Positions 1 to 9,489 of a stretch of 64,000 bases of DNA are shown piece after piece. Origin of the DNA: an uncultured Dialister sp. (GTDB lineage Bacteria > Bacillota > Negativicutes > Veillonellales > Dialisteraceae); contig CABQAR010000009.1 of assembly GCA_902462205.1 (NCBI GenBank), positions 1-64,000 on the forward strand, in the 5' to 3' direction. Below the pieces are notes generated by a model. That model was not told where the DNA came from. It worked only from the letters and a program-made list of their open reading frames with translations, and did no database searches. Positions within the stretch are counted from its first letter, which is position 1. Every line of letters starts with the position of its first letter. Both the position numbers and the translations under genes were made by a program.

Positions 1-17
1 GGCAACCACAAGAGATA

Positions 18-66
18 AGCCCTTATAGGGCTAGAGTAAACCACCCGTTTAACGGGTGGTTTTGAT
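18..66. terminator. Two adjacent hairpins, likely bidirectional terminator
   Basis: Two perfect hairpins lie side by side: a 6-bp stem at 18-32 and a 10-bp stem at 40-60 with a one-base loop, followed by TTTTGATTGATT on the + strand and TTTACTC on the - strand. It lies just downstream of the minus-strand enoyl-CoA hydratase gene, so termination of that gene is the simplest reading. Paired hairpins of this kind also occur at the ends of IS200/IS605 elements, but no transposase is visible here. Confidence 0.6.
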
Positions 67-110
67 TGATTATGTTTTTGTATCTGATGACTGCCGGGTG
101 ACAGCACAGA

Positions 111-908
111 TTATTTTCCTTTAAATGCAGCCTTCCTCTTTTCAAGGAACGCGGTGATGCCTTCTTTGAAATCCTCGCTGGCAGAGCATTGTCCCACATA
201 AACGGATTCAGCTTCCATGTATTTTTCAAAATCGTGGTACATGCTGACGAACATCAACTTCTTTATATTCGCATAAGCAAGAAGAGGGCCGTCTGTCAGT
301 TTTTCCGCAAATGCCAGCGCTTTGGGAAGAAGCTCGTCCTTTGTCGTGATTTCCTTGACGATGCCGATCCGGAACGCTTCCTCTGCGGTGACCGGACGGC
401 CGGTGACGAACATATCGAAGGCACGGTGGCTGCCCGCGATGCGCGGAAGGAAGTACACGCCGCCGCAGTCCGGGCAGAGGCCTATGCCGACGAAGGCCTG
501 GATGAACTTTGCATTATCGGCGGCAAAAATGAAATCGCAGCCGAAAGCAAGGTTCGCTCCGCCGCCGGCGGCCGCGCCTGCCACGGCACAGATAACAATC
601 TTCGTCATCCGCTTGATGAAAAGGATGATTTCAGAAACCTTTCTGGCAAGGGCGCCCATGGATTTCTGGGCGAAGTCGGGTTCCTCACAATGGGCCTTCA
701 TGTAGCGGATGTCGCCGCCACCGCAGAACGCACGGCCCGCGCCGGTGATGATGACGACACGGACATCGCTATCGCTTTCCGTGTTTTTCAGGGCGTCTTC
801 CAGCTCAAGAGCCATGTTCAGATCCAGCGCGTTCAGTGTGGGGGCATAGTCCAGCGTGATGGTGGCGATATGCTTTTCCTTTGCCCATTTGATCATTTTG
901 TAATCCAT
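111..908 (-). CDS. Enoyl-CoA hydratase/isomerase family protein
   Basis: A 265-residue crotonase-fold protein, the usual length for the family. Near residues 55-70 it has the GAGRAFCGGGDI segment and near 107-118 the AGAAAGGGANLA segment, which build the oxyanion hole. Further on, GLCPDCGGVYFLPR carries the glycine/aspartate-rich catalytic region. Family members hydrate or isomerise enoyl-CoA, and close relatives include methylmalonyl-CoA decarboxylases, so the exact substrate cannot be read from sequence. The start is set by a strong AAGGAGG seven bases upstream. It stands alone, followed by the hairpins at 18-60. An AT-rich TATAAT lies at 953-958 on the same strand, but no clear -35 box is seen. 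Confidence 0.85.
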   Translation of the reverse strand: MDYKMIKWAKEKHIATITLDYAPTLNALDLNMALELEDALKNTESDSDVRVVIITGAGRAFCGGGDIRYMKAHCEEPDFAQKSMGALARKVSEIILFIKRMTKIVICAVAGAAAGGGANLAFGCDFIFAADNAKFIQAFVGIGLCPDCGGVYFLPRIAGSHRAFDMFVTGRPVTAEEAFRIGIVKEITTKDELLPKALAFAEKLTDGPLLAYANIKKLMFVSMYHDFEKYMEAESVYVGQCSASEDFKEGITAFLEKRKAAFKGK

Positions 909-1137
909 GAGAACCTCCTTATATTAAAATATACATAGGTTAAATTAATTATATTATAACACCAAAAAAGATGTTCCCGTGACAGAAAAGCGGGCAGGGC
1001 ATGTATAATAAAATGAAAGAGGCAGATACAAGTAAGTAAGCGGAGAAACGGAATAAAAACAGCCTGATATGGATATAGAAGGAAGAAATACAGACGATTA
1101 CAGGAATCCATGATGATGGAATGGGTTTATCAAACCG

Positions 1138-2745
1138 ATGGAGGGAATTTTGGAGAAGATATTATTTCTGATGGCAATCGTTATTTTCTTATGTGTTGCT
1201 TTTCAAAAACTGCTTGGAAAAACGGGGGTTCCTGGATTATTTATCTTTATTCTTCTGGGAATGCTTTTCGGCTCCGACGGTCTTTTCAAGGTGGAATTCG
1301 ATAATTATTCCTTCGCCAACCAGATATGCTCCATTGCATTAATCTTTATTATGTTTTATGGCGGGGCGGGCACGAAATGGAGCACGGCGAAACCGACGGC
1401 GCTCAAAGCACTGTGCCTCTCTTCTCTCGGGACGGTACTTACGGCCGGACTGGTGGGGGCGTTCTGCTTCTGGGGGCTCGGGTTTCCGATCGTTGAAGCA
1501 TTCCTTCTCGGATCCGTCATTTCTTCAACCGATGCGGCATCCGTTTTTTCTATACTGCGTTCCAAGAAAATGAATCTTAAGTATGGGACGGCGCCGTTGC
1601 TGGAAGTGGAGAGCGGAAGCAATGACCCTTTTTCATACATGCTGACGGTGGTGTTTCTTTCTCTGATGGATGGCGGAAGTTATTCGGCGGGGGAAATCAT
1701 TCTTCTTTTGCTGAAGCAGGTTGCCATAGGCGGGATATGCGGACTCGGATTTGCATACATCGCGGGATTTCTGCTGCGTCGGTTTGATATTTCCGATCTG
1801 GGCATCGATACGACGTTTTTCGTGGGAATAGCCCTTATTTCATATACCGTGCCCTTCATGCTGGGAGGAAACGGATATTTATCCGTCTATATCGCGGGAA
1901 TCATTCTGGGAAATATCGTCATACCGAATAAGGAAAGCATCATTGACTTCCTTGGCGGTCTCACGACATTGATGCAGATGCTTCTGTTCTTCCTGCTGGG
2001 GCTGCTGTCATCCCCGTCAGAGCTGCCCCATGTGGCAAAGGAAGGACTGGCCATCGCCCTGTTTCTGACTTTTGCAGCCCGTCCTCTGGCAATATTCGGA
2101 ATCCTCGGAGCGTTTAAATGCTGCCTGAAGCAGCAGATTTTTGTCGCATGGTCAGGGATGAGGGGTGCGGCTTCCATTGTTTTTGCCATTATGGCCATGA
2201 CGGGGACCGGCGCGCTCGTTCATGATGTATTCCATATAGTGTTCTTTATCGTCTTATTCTCCATTTTGGTGCAGGGGACGCTGCTTCCCTCGGCGGCAGG
2301 GTTCTTAAACATGATTGATACGCACGGGGATGTCATGAAGACCTTTAATGACTACACGGAGAAAATCCCTGTCAATTTTTTGCAGTTCACTCTTCAGGAA
2401 GGCCATTCATGGCAGGGACGGACGGTTTCAGATATCGTTCTCCCGCCGGAATCCCTTTTGGTTCTGATTCTTCGCGGAAAGGAAAGACTGGTGCCGCAGG
2501 GGGACACTGTTTTAAAAGTCGGTGACACGCTGGTTCTCGGAGGAAGGGAAGGCGGAGAAATAAACGGAATCCATCTGTATGAAGAATCACTGGGGGAGGG
2601 ACACCGCCTGATAGGGAGGAGGCTGTCGGAACAGACCCTGTCAGCTGCTTTGGTCATCCTCATTTTACGGAATAACAAAGTAATCATTCCCGATGGAAGC
2701 ACCGTCCTGCAGCAGGATGACATCCTGGTCATGAGCAACCGATAG
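1138..2745 (+). CDS. Potassium/proton antiporter, CPA1 type with regulatory tail
   Basis: A 535-residue membrane protein. About twelve hydrophobic segments fill residues 5-390, including the sodium/proton exchanger signature region (SSTDAASVFSILR near 130), and a soluble C-terminal tail follows. The tail contains RCK_C-like segments (LILRGKERLVPQGDTVLKVG, then a second LILRNNKVIIPDGSTVLQQD), as in CvrA/NhaP2-type K+/H+ antiporters that respond to nucleotides. It would exchange cytoplasmic K+ or Na+ for H+ to set pH and turgor. No strong ribosome site is seen for the ATG at 1138. The in-frame ATG at 1171 has GGAG upstream at a long spacing, so the true start is uncertain by about eleven codons. 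A hairpin terminator follows at 2831. Confidence 0.85.
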   Translation: MEGILEKILFLMAIVIFLCVAFQKLLGKTGVPGLFIFILLGMLFGSDGLFKVEFDNYSFANQICSIALIFIMFYGGAGTKWSTAKPTALKALCLSSLGTVLTAGLVGAFCFWGLGFPIVEAFLLGSVISSTDAASVFSILRSKKMNLKYGTAPLLEVESGSNDPFSYMLTVVFLSLMDGGSYSAGEIILLLLKQVAIGGICGLGFAYIAGFLLRRFDISDLGIDTTFFVGIALISYTVPFMLGGNGYLSVYIAGIILGNIVIPNKESIIDFLGGLTTLMQMLLFFLLGLLSSPSELPHVAKEGLAIALFLTFAARPLAIFGILGAFKCCLKQQIFVAWSGMRGAASIVFAIMAMTGTGALVHDVFHIVFFIVLFSILVQGTLLPSAAGFLNMIDTHGDVMKTFNDYTEKIPVNFLQFTLQEGHSWQGRTVSDIVLPPESLLVLILRGKERLVPQGDTVLKVGDTLVLGGREGGEINGIHLYEESLGEGHRLIGRRLSEQTLSAALVILILRNNKVIIPDGSTVLQQDDILVMSNR

Positions 2746-2830
2746 AGAGGATTCTTTCCTGCTGCATCGGAAATGACAGGATAGGATTGCCGGATAGAAC
2801 GGCGGTATGGACATAAACGGAGGAAAGCGT

Positions 2831-2872
2831 AAATCAGCCCTTGTGCGTATGGCAGGGACTGATTTATTTGTT
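2831..2872 (+). terminator. Terminator after antiporter gene
   Basis: AAATCAG pairs with CTGATTT, with a further CCT/AGG pairing inside, followed by ATTTGTTTT. It lies 85 bases after the antiporter stop codon. Confidence 0.65.
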
Positions 2873-2958
2873 TTCACGGATGGCGTATAACCACTTAGAA
2901 GAAATTCGATTATAGAAATAAGTCATAAAAGACTCGGGTTTGTATGAGAAATAAATAT

Positions 2959-2986
2959 TTGCTATCTCAAAATGAATGAGTATACT
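2959..2986 (+). promoter_or_regulatory. Likely promoter of the dicarboxylate carrier gene
   Basis: TTGCTA at 2959-2964 and TATACT at 2981-2986 are separated by 16 bases, about 57 bases ahead of the chosen start codon. The gap from 2746 to 3042 otherwise holds only the antiporter terminator. Confidence 0.5.
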
Positions 2987-3042
2987 TTATAACGTGAGAC
3001 AATAAAAATAAGGGTATGTTAATTCAGGAGGGAAATCCAATT

Positions 3043-4383
3043 ATGGAAATGTTACTTGGTTTTGTGGTACTGCTTGCGTGCCTGTTTCTGGGGATACGCC
3101 ATGGCGGTATCGGCCTTGCCGTTATCAGCGGCATCGGTCTGATGCTTTACACATTTGTTTTTCATTACAATCCGGGCTCACCGCCTATCGGCGTCATGCT
3201 CACCATCCTTGCCGTGGTTACCTGCGCAGGATTTCTGCAGACTTCCGGCGGCCTGACGGTCATGCTGAAATATGCGGAACGGTTCCTTCGCAACAACCCG
3301 AAGCATATCACCATCCTGGCACCGGTAACGACATGGTTCCTGACGGTCCTCTGCGGAACGGGCCATGTGGTTTATACCATGTTCCCGATTATTTATGATA
3401 TCGCCATCAAACAGAATATCCGTCCGGAACGTCCGATGGCCGTTTCTTCCATTGCTTCCCAGATGGGTATCTCCGCTTCTCCCGTATCTGTAGCGGTTGT
3501 TTCCATCGTAGGCTTCATGGCCGCTGCGGGACAGACCTATTCCCTGCTCCAGATTCTGGCGGTTTCCATTCCGGGAACGCTTTTCGGGGTTCTTTGCGCG
3601 GCATTCGTCAGCTACAAGAGGGGCAAGGATCTGGAAAATGATCCGGCTTTCCAGGAAATGATCCAGGATCCGGAACAGAAACAGTATGTGTACGGTGATA
3701 ATGAGACATTGCAGGGACGCGAGCTTCCGTCTTCCTACTATCATGCAACCATTATCTTCCTGATCGGTATCATCTGCATCGCCATCCTCGGCAATTTTAC
3801 GGACTTGCTTCCCCAGTTCCCGAACGCAAAAGGAAAGATGGCTCCCGTATCCATGACGACCGTTATCCAGATGGTCATGCTCTTTGTTTCCGCCATCATC
3901 CTCTTTGTCTGCAAGACGAAGGCGAAGGAAGTGGGAAACAGCCAGGTATTCCGTGCCGGCGTCGTCGCACTGGTTTCCGTTTACGGCGTAGCATGGATGG
4001 CGGATACATATTTTGCCAGCCATATGGGAATCCTGAAAACCTTCCTCGGAAGCGTGGTCACCCAGCATCCCTGGACCTACGCCCTCGTCCTTTTCTTCAC
4101 CTCCAAGCTGGTGAATTCACAGGGCGCCGCAGTGGCAATCGTTATGCCGATGGCGCTTGGCGTAGGCATGGATCCTGTCATGGTCATGTCTTTCATCCCA
4201 GCTTGCTATGGCTATTTCTTCCTGCCGACCTATCCCTCTGATCTGGCCTGCATCGGTTTCGACCGCTCCGGCACGACAAGGATCGGCAAGTTCGTCCTGA
4301 ACCACAGCTTCATGCTCCCGGGACTGGTCGGCGTCAGCTGCGCCTGCGTGATGAGCTTTATCGTGGCCCACGCGATCCTGTAA
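3043..4383 (+). CDS. Anaerobic C4-dicarboxylate transporter, DcuA/DcuB family
   Basis: A 446-residue inner-membrane carrier, the usual length of DcuA/DcuB. Matches to the family run along the whole chain, for example GGLTVMLKYAERFLRNNPKH, CGTGHVVYTMFPIIYDIAIK, the NIRPERPMAVSSIASQMGIS block, and the GKDLENDPAFQ cytoplasmic loop followed by YVYGDNE. These proteins exchange fumarate, malate or aspartate for succinate in anaerobes. The start at 3043 is chosen because AGGAGGG lies ten bases upstream; an earlier in-frame ATG at 3016 has no such site. In this genome it would supply or export the dicarboxylates used by the propionate cluster at 14.9-22.8 kb, which is inference. DcuA and DcuB cannot be told apart here. 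Confidence 0.92.
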   Translation: MEMLLGFVVLLACLFLGIRHGGIGLAVISGIGLMLYTFVFHYNPGSPPIGVMLTILAVVTCAGFLQTSGGLTVMLKYAERFLRNNPKHITILAPVTTWFLTVLCGTGHVVYTMFPIIYDIAIKQNIRPERPMAVSSIASQMGISASPVSVAVVSIVGFMAAAGQTYSLLQILAVSIPGTLFGVLCAAFVSYKRGKDLENDPAFQEMIQDPEQKQYVYGDNETLQGRELPSSYYHATIIFLIGIICIAILGNFTDLLPQFPNAKGKMAPVSMTTVIQMVMLFVSAIILFVCKTKAKEVGNSQVFRAGVVALVSVYGVAWMADTYFASHMGILKTFLGSVVTQHPWTYALVLFFTSKLVNSQGAAVAIVMPMALGVGMDPVMVMSFIPACYGYFFLPTYPSDLACIGFDRSGTTRIGKFVLNHSFMLPGLVGVSCACVMSFIVAHAIL

Positions 4384-4435
4384 TCAGAAAAAATCCATCG
4401 GTTCGGACGATGATCCGTACTGATAATAAAAAATG

Positions 4436-4476
4436 AAAAGCACTTCAGGAAAATTCCCGTGAAGTGCTTTTATATT
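4436..4476. terminator. Bidirectional terminator
   Basis: A twelve-base stem, AAAAGCACTTCA paired with TGAAGTGCTTTT, is flanked by T-rich sequence on both strands. It serves the carrier gene from the left and the transglycosylase gene from the right. Confidence 0.85.
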
Positions 4477-4557
4477 GGTATCGTCTCGGCAAGAATCTTA
4501 CACCTGCATTTTATGGATGGCGGCATCAATCCTGCCTTATGGCATATTTGCAAAAAT

Positions 4558-5448
4558 CTATTTCAGCCAGAGCTCCATCGCTGCTTTCGTGGCTTCGTCA
4601 GAAGAAATATATCCCTGCTGCGCCATCAGGGTGAGGACGATGGTCATCCGTTCGGCGCCTTCCTTCGGGTGGTCTATGGGGTCGTAGGCGCTGGGGGCCT
4701 GCGGCAGGCCGGCAAGCATGGCGCACTGTGACAGATCCAGATCTTTTGGCTCTTTTCCGAAATAAATATGGCTTGCTTCTTTGAGCCCGTAAGCGCCGTG
4801 GCCGAAATAAATCGTGTTCAGATACATTTCAAGGATCTGGTCCTTCGTGTAATATTTTTCCAGCTGCATGGCCAGCGCCAGCTCTTCCGCCTTGCGAAGG
4901 AACGTGCGCTCATTCGACAGGAAGATGTTTTTGACGGTCTGCTGGGCAAGCGTGCTGCCGCCTTCCACGGTCCGTCCTGCCATATAGTTCGTGATGAAGG
5001 CGCGGACGACGCCGATCGGATCCAGAGCGCCGTGTTCATAAAAACGCCGGTCCTCCGTGGCGACGATGGCTTTCTTGAGAATATCCGGGATTTCCGAAGA
5101 GGGGACGAAATTTTTCCGCTCTATGCGTGCTTCCAACGCCTGCTGAAAATGGACGATGTTATTCATCTTTTCCATCAGGGAGAGGGCGGGCTTTTCATTT
5201 GCTTTCGGATTATTTTCCGGGGAAGCGGGGGTATCCTTATCGGAAGAGCCTGCCAGGCCGGTGATGAATGCGCCTGCCCAGTCCGTCAGCTCCCCGAGGA
5301 AATCCTTGCCCAGACGCAGGGGTTCGGAGGCCTGTTCTGTCTTTACGAGATTTTTTAAAGAAGAATCATTCCAGCCTGTATGGCCTTCCGTAAATCCCCA
5401 GTAACCGGCGGTGCAGAGTATGATGAGGAAGAATAATATTTTTTTCAT
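4558..5448 (-). CDS. GT51 peptidoglycan glycosyltransferase without transpeptidase domain
   Basis: A 296-residue protein with an N-terminal membrane anchor (residues 4-18), a variable linker rich in Pro, Asn and Lys (about 68-90), and a complete GT51 domain from about residue 100. The catalytic motif EDRRFYEHG places the likely catalytic Glu at residue 132. GGSTLAQQTVKN, RKAEELALAMQLE and LEMYLNTIYFG follow in the family order. It would polymerise lipid II into glycan strands on the outer face of the inner membrane. It stops after the glycosyltransferase, so it resembles monofunctional MtgA-type enzymes rather than bifunctional class A penicillin-binding proteins. It is transcribed away from gyrB and converges with the dicarboxylate carrier gene. 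Confidence 0.9.
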   Translation of the reverse strand: MKKILFFLIILCTAGYWGFTEGHTGWNDSSLKNLVKTEQASEPLRLGKDFLGELTDWAGAFITGLAGSSDKDTPASPENNPKANEKPALSLMEKMNNIVHFQQALEARIERKNFVPSSEIPDILKKAIVATEDRRFYEHGALDPIGVVRAFITNYMAGRTVEGGSTLAQQTVKNIFLSNERTFLRKAEELALAMQLEKYYTKDQILEMYLNTIYFGHGAYGLKEASHIYFGKEPKDLDLSQCAMLAGLPQAPSAYDPIDHPKEGAERMTIVLTLMAQQGYISSDEATKAAMELWLK

Positions 5449-5765
5449 AAGCGGTCCTTTTTGTAATCAACTGATGATATTTTCTTCATTCTATCATAGG
5501 TGGAGAAAAAGGAAATGAACCGCTTCGGCAGATGGAGGAAATCCATAATTATGAAATTTGCAGCAGAAGGGAAAATGAACGGAGCAGTTTCAGAAAAAAC
5601 AGGCAATAAGGCCGGATGGCGGATAGGCGCTCTTTGCCATGTCGGATGGGATTCTATCGAAGCGGATCGTTTTGTGGTATAATCTATATATATTATAAGT
5701 AAATATAAGGAAATGTGTGTGGCAGCGGTTTATTTTTCCGGCTGCTGCATTTTTAAGGAGATTGT
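5449..5765. promoter_or_regulatory. Divergent gap between transglycosylase and gyrB
   Basis: A 317-base gap with no convincing gene. A TATAAT box at 5678-5683 with a poor -35 region is the best candidate for the gyrB promoter, about 82 bases ahead of its start. No binding-site repeat or riboswitch was recognised. Confidence 0.35.
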
Positions 5766-7715
5766 ATGAGCGAAGATATTCATGAAATACAGGCACGCCA
5801 CGCAGAAGAAAACGGCAAGGGCGATTATGGCGCCAAGGACATACGGGTCCTGGAAGGGCTCGAAGCCGTCCGCCTCCGTCCGGGGATGTATATCGGATCC
5901 ACTTCTGCCCGCGGTCTTCACCATTTGGTGTATGAAGTAGTCGATAACAGCATCGATGAAGCGCTGGCAGGATACTGCACACATATAGAAGTGACGCTGA
6001 ATGATGACGGAAGCTGCACGATCGTGGATAACGGCCGCGGCATTCCGACGGGCATGCATGAAACGGGCAAGCCTGCCATGGAAGTCGTGCTGACAGTGCT
6101 CCATGCAGGCGGCAAGTTCGGCGGGGACGGATATCCCATTTCCGGCGGTCTTCATGGTGTCGGTATTTCCGTCGTGACCGCCCTCTCCGAATGGACCACG
6201 GTCACGGTACGTCGTGAAGGCCATTTCCATGAAATGAAGCTTTCCCGCGGCGTCGTGACCCAGTATATGAAGACTTACGGAGAAACGGAGGAGACAGGCA
6301 CGGAAGTCTCTTTCAAGCCGGATGCGCAGATATTCAAGGAAGGAACGGATTTCGATTACGATACACTGAAAATCCGTATGCGCGAGCTGGCGTTCCTGAA
6401 CAAGGGGCTTACGATCACGCTCACCGATAACCGTGACAATGCGACGCGGCAGGACGTATTCTGCTATGCCGGCGGTATTGTGGAATTCGTTAATTTCCTG
6501 AATGAAGGGAAGGATCTGGTGGATCCCGGCGTCATTTCCTTCGAGGGAGAAAAGGACAGGGTCATCGTGGATATCGCCATGCAGTACCAGACCGGTTACA
6601 GCGAATCCATGTACACCTTCGTCAATGACATCAATACAGTGGAAGGCGGCATGCATCTGACCGGCTTCCGCAATGCGCTGACCCGTACGATCAACGATTA
6701 CGCCCGGTCGAACAACCTGCTGAAAGCAAATGAGGACAACCTGTCCGGCGATGATGTCCGTGAAGGGCTGACCTGCGTCATTTCCGTCAAAGTGCCGAAT
6801 CCGCAGTTTGAAGGACAGACGAAGACGAAGCTGGGAAATCTGGAAGTCAAGGGAATCGTGGACAATATCGTGGCGGAAGGGCTCCGTACCTATCTGGAGG
6901 AGCATCCGTCAGAAGCGAAAGAAATCATTTCCAAATCCATCACGGCCAATCGGGCGAGAGAAGCGGCAAGGAAAGCAAGGGAGCTGACCCGCCGCAAAAA
7001 TGCGCTCGAAGTATCCAGCCTGCCGGGGAAACTGGCGGACTGCTCCGAAAAGGATCCGAAGTTCACGGAAATATACATTGTCGAAGGTGACTCCGCAGGC
7101 GGCTCTGCCAAGTCAGGGCGCGACCGCAAATACCAGGCCATCCTTCCGCTCCGTGGAAAGATTCTGAATGTAGAGAAGGCAAGGCTGGATCGCGTGCTGA
7201 ATTCTGACGCCATCCGCACCATGATTACTGCTTTCGGTACCGGTGTGGGAGAAGATTTCGACATTACCAAGCTCCGTTATTTCAAAATCATCATCATGAC
7301 GGATGCCGATGTCGACGGCGCCCATATCCGCACGCTTCTGCTGACCTTCTTCTATCGATACATGAAGCCGCTGATTACGGAAGGCCATGTATTTATTGCC
7401 CAGCCTCCGCTGTACCAGGTCAGGAAGGGCAGGCAGAAATACTATACCTATGACGATGATGAACAGAATAAGCTGCTCGATGAAATCGGCCGTGACGGCT
7501 GCGCGATCCAGCGCTACAAAGGGCTTGGCGAAATGAACCCTGAACAGCTCTGGGATACGACGATGAATCCGGAACAGCGCGTCATGCTGAAGGTAGAGCT
7601 CACTGATGCGGTAGAAGCGGACAGGCTCTTTACCATCCTCATGGGGGACAAGGTAGAGCCAAGGCGCAAGTTCATTGAAGAAAATGCCAAGAATGTAACG
7701 AATCTTGATTTGTAA
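5766..7715 (+). CDS. gyrB: DNA gyrase subunit B
   Basis: A 649-residue type IIA topoisomerase B subunit, normal length for a Firmicutes GyrB. The order is: GHKL ATPase (VVDNSIDEALAGY with the Mg-binding Asn, then DNGRGIPTGMH), transducer domain ending with QTKTKLGN, the TOPRIM domain (EGDSAGGSAKSGRDRKYQA, PLRGKILNVEKARLD, DADVDGAHI), and the GyrB tail (QRYKGLGEMNPEQLW). With GyrA it introduces negative supercoils using ATP. AAGGAG precedes the ATG. No gyrA, recF or dnaA lies beside it, so the gene has left the ancestral dnaA-recF-gyrB order. ParE is the alternative, but the gyrase-like tail favours GyrB. Confidence 0.95.
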   Translation: MSEDIHEIQARHAEENGKGDYGAKDIRVLEGLEAVRLRPGMYIGSTSARGLHHLVYEVVDNSIDEALAGYCTHIEVTLNDDGSCTIVDNGRGIPTGMHETGKPAMEVVLTVLHAGGKFGGDGYPISGGLHGVGISVVTALSEWTTVTVRREGHFHEMKLSRGVVTQYMKTYGETEETGTEVSFKPDAQIFKEGTDFDYDTLKIRMRELAFLNKGLTITLTDNRDNATRQDVFCYAGGIVEFVNFLNEGKDLVDPGVISFEGEKDRVIVDIAMQYQTGYSESMYTFVNDINTVEGGMHLTGFRNALTRTINDYARSNNLLKANEDNLSGDDVREGLTCVISVKVPNPQFEGQTKTKLGNLEVKGIVDNIVAEGLRTYLEEHPSEAKEIISKSITANRAREAARKARELTRRKNALEVSSLPGKLADCSEKDPKFTEIYIVEGDSAGGSAKSGRDRKYQAILPLRGKILNVEKARLDRVLNSDAIRTMITAFGTGVGEDFDITKLRYFKIIIMTDADVDGAHIRTLLLTFFYRYMKPLITEGHVFIAQPPLYQVRKGRQKYYTYDDDEQNKLLDEIGRDGCAIQRYKGLGEMNPEQLWDTTMNPEQRVMLKVELTDAVEADRLFTILMGDKVEPRRKFIEENAKNVTNLDL

Positions 7716-7730
7716 ATAAAATAGGATAGA

Positions 7731-7775
7731 AGACCATGGCGGTCGTGACTGATTTCTCCGCCATGGTCTTTTTGT
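7731..7775 (+). terminator. gyrB terminator
   Basis: A perfect 12-bp stem (AGACCATGGCGG with its complement) encloses a 15-base loop and is followed by a T run, 16 bases after the gyrB stop codon. Confidence 0.9.
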
Positions 7776-7913
7776 TTCGGACATGGACGGCCTGTATTCA
7801 CAATATCCCGCGAAAAGTTTTTCAGTTTTATGAAATAAATTATTAATTAAATGTTGTTCATGAACGGCATTTGGTATAAAATAAAAAAATCTTATTTTTA
7901 CTGAGGAGGAAGC

Positions 7914-8837
7914 ATGGATACACAGACCGCAGGCGGGTGGAGGAATTCAGCCTACTTACCGCATTTTCTGATTCTGCTCCAGTCCGTTCTTTATGGATTT
8001 GGCGATCCCGTCTCGAAAATCGCTTTTGAGGTCATGCCGGTATACGCGTTCCTTTCCATCCGGTATACGATCGCATTGCTGATACTGGTTTTCTTTTTCG
8101 GCCGCCATGTATGGAAACAGGTGAAAGCAGCATCGCCTCTCGGCTGGATATTGCCCTGCCTCTGCATTTCACTCAGCTATATACTGAGCAATGTGGCGCT
8201 GTCCATGACGGCGGCGACTTCCATGGCATTTCTGAATTCACTGACCGTGGTCATGACGCCCGTTCTCTCGTGGTTGGTCTATCGCTCTCCCTATCACTGG
8301 TACCACATCCCCATCCAGATCTTTTCTCTTTTCGGACTGTATCTTTTGTGCGGCTTCGGAGGACTGTCTGATTTTGGGATGGGGGAAATACTGACATTGA
8401 TATCCGCCTTCCTGATGGCAGGCTCCCTCGTTTTCGGGCAGTCTTCGCTGGCAACGATAGATTCCATCACGCTGACGGTTCTGCAGGTGCTGTTTTCCGT
8501 AATCAGTGCGGTGGCCTGCGTGTTTATTTTTGACGGAGGGAACATTTCCTTTGACATCCCCGTACAGGCGTGGAGCGTCATCCTTTATATGGCGGTGTTC
8601 TGCACGATTGCCGGATTCATGCTCCAGAACATATCTCTCACCAAGATGTCTGCGAGGGCGGTGGCATTAGACAAATGCAGTTATCCCGTTCTGACGGCGT
8701 TCTTTTCGTGGATATTGCTTGGAGAACATCTTTCCTTTGCAGGAATCATCGGCTGCATCATCATTCTCGCCTGCATGGCGGGGGAAATCATGCTGCCCGT
8801 TATTTTCCACAGACTGGGAAGAAACGTGAAGGAATGA
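7914..8837 (+). CDS. EamA/DMT family transporter
   Basis: A 307-residue protein with about ten hydrophobic segments forming two five-helix halves, the drug/metabolite transporter fold. The first half has the typical KIAFEVMPVYAFLSIRY entry and the second a CTIAGFMLQNISLTKMSARA stretch, followed by the conserved SYPVLTAFFSWILLGE near residue 260. Such proteins export metabolites or amino acids; the substrate cannot be read from sequence. GAGGAGG lies just upstream of the start. A TTGTTC/TATAAA pair at 7854-7880 is a poor promoter candidate because its spacer is only 15 bases. It appears to be a single-gene unit. Confidence 0.85.
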   Translation: MDTQTAGGWRNSAYLPHFLILLQSVLYGFGDPVSKIAFEVMPVYAFLSIRYTIALLILVFFFGRHVWKQVKAASPLGWILPCLCISLSYILSNVALSMTAATSMAFLNSLTVVMTPVLSWLVYRSPYHWYHIPIQIFSLFGLYLLCGFGGLSDFGMGEILTLISAFLMAGSLVFGQSSLATIDSITLTVLQVLFSVISAVACVFIFDGGNISFDIPVQAWSVILYMAVFCTIAGFMLQNISLTKMSARAVALDKCSYPVLTAFFSWILLGEHLSFAGIIGCIIILACMAGEIMLPVIFHRLGRNVKE

Positions 8838-8928
8838 TGCGTCAGATTTTCCGACGGAACTGTCGGATGGATACAGGAAATCATGACGTTTGTCACCAAA
8901 ATTAAATCATAAATATTCGATATGGTCT

Positions 8929-9000
8929 GTATTTTTTTCAAAAAAATGAGAAAAATAAGGAAAAAATACAAAAAAATCCTAAAAACAGGCGGTTTTTAGG
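8929..9000 (+). other. A-rich tract ending in a hairpin
   Basis: This stretch is almost entirely A and T on the + strand and ends in an 8-bp stem, CCTAAAAA at 8978-8985 with TTTTTAGG at 8993-9000. It lies between the EamA gene and the HicB-like gene. It may end the upstream transcript, but the T run is inside the stem, so this is weak. No hicA-sized toxin gene is visible in the whole gap. Confidence 0.35.
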
Positions 9001-9097
9001 TATTTCACTCTTGGCAGCAGAAGGTAAAATGTATTACAATGTAACCGAATTGAAAATTCAGGACAAGCAGCAAAGATGGGTGAAAAGAGGGGGAAGC

Positions 9098-9475
9098 ATG
9101 AAGTATTTCTATCCTGCCGTCTTTACATTAGATGAAGAGAAAAATCAATTTCATGCCGTATTTCCTGATCTGACAGGTTGTGCGGTGAAAGCAGGGACGA
9201 TTGAGGAGACTGCCCGTAAAGCCAGAGAAGCTCTGGGAATGGCGTTATGGGAGCTGGAAGAGAAATCCATAGAAGTTCCGCCTGCATCGGATGAATACAT
9301 GCTGCGGAAGGAGTACAGGAACTGCCAGGTGTGCATGATTCTTCTTGATATGGACGAGTACCGTGCTTTTCGCGAGTACCGCATGGAGCAGGCTGAACGT
9401 GATACGGCGGCCTGGGCGGAAAGCGCGAGGAAGCGCCGTGGTTCCCTGTTGCAGAAGGTTTTCGGAACCAGGTAA
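9098..9475 (+). CDS. HicB-like protein without a HicA partner
   Basis: A 125-residue protein. Its first 65 residues form a partial-RNase-H HicB fold: YPAVFTLDEEKNQFHAVFPD, then LTGCAVKAGTIEETARKARE and an acidic LWELEEKS stretch. The C-terminal half is charged and helical and lacks an obvious DNA-binding domain. HicB antitoxins neutralise the HicA mRNA interferase and repress their operon, but no HicA-like gene lies on either side. It may therefore be an orphan antitoxin or a regulatory relative. The start at 9098 is preferred to 9011 because GAGGGGGAAG lies just ahead of it and the fold begins there. Confidence 0.7.
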   Translation: MKYFYPAVFTLDEEKNQFHAVFPDLTGCAVKAGTIEETARKAREALGMALWELEEKSIEVPPASDEYMLRKEYRNCQVCMILLDMDEYRAFREYRMEQAERDTAAWAESARKRRGSLLQKVFGTR

Positions 9476-9489
9476 TCCATAGAGAAAGC

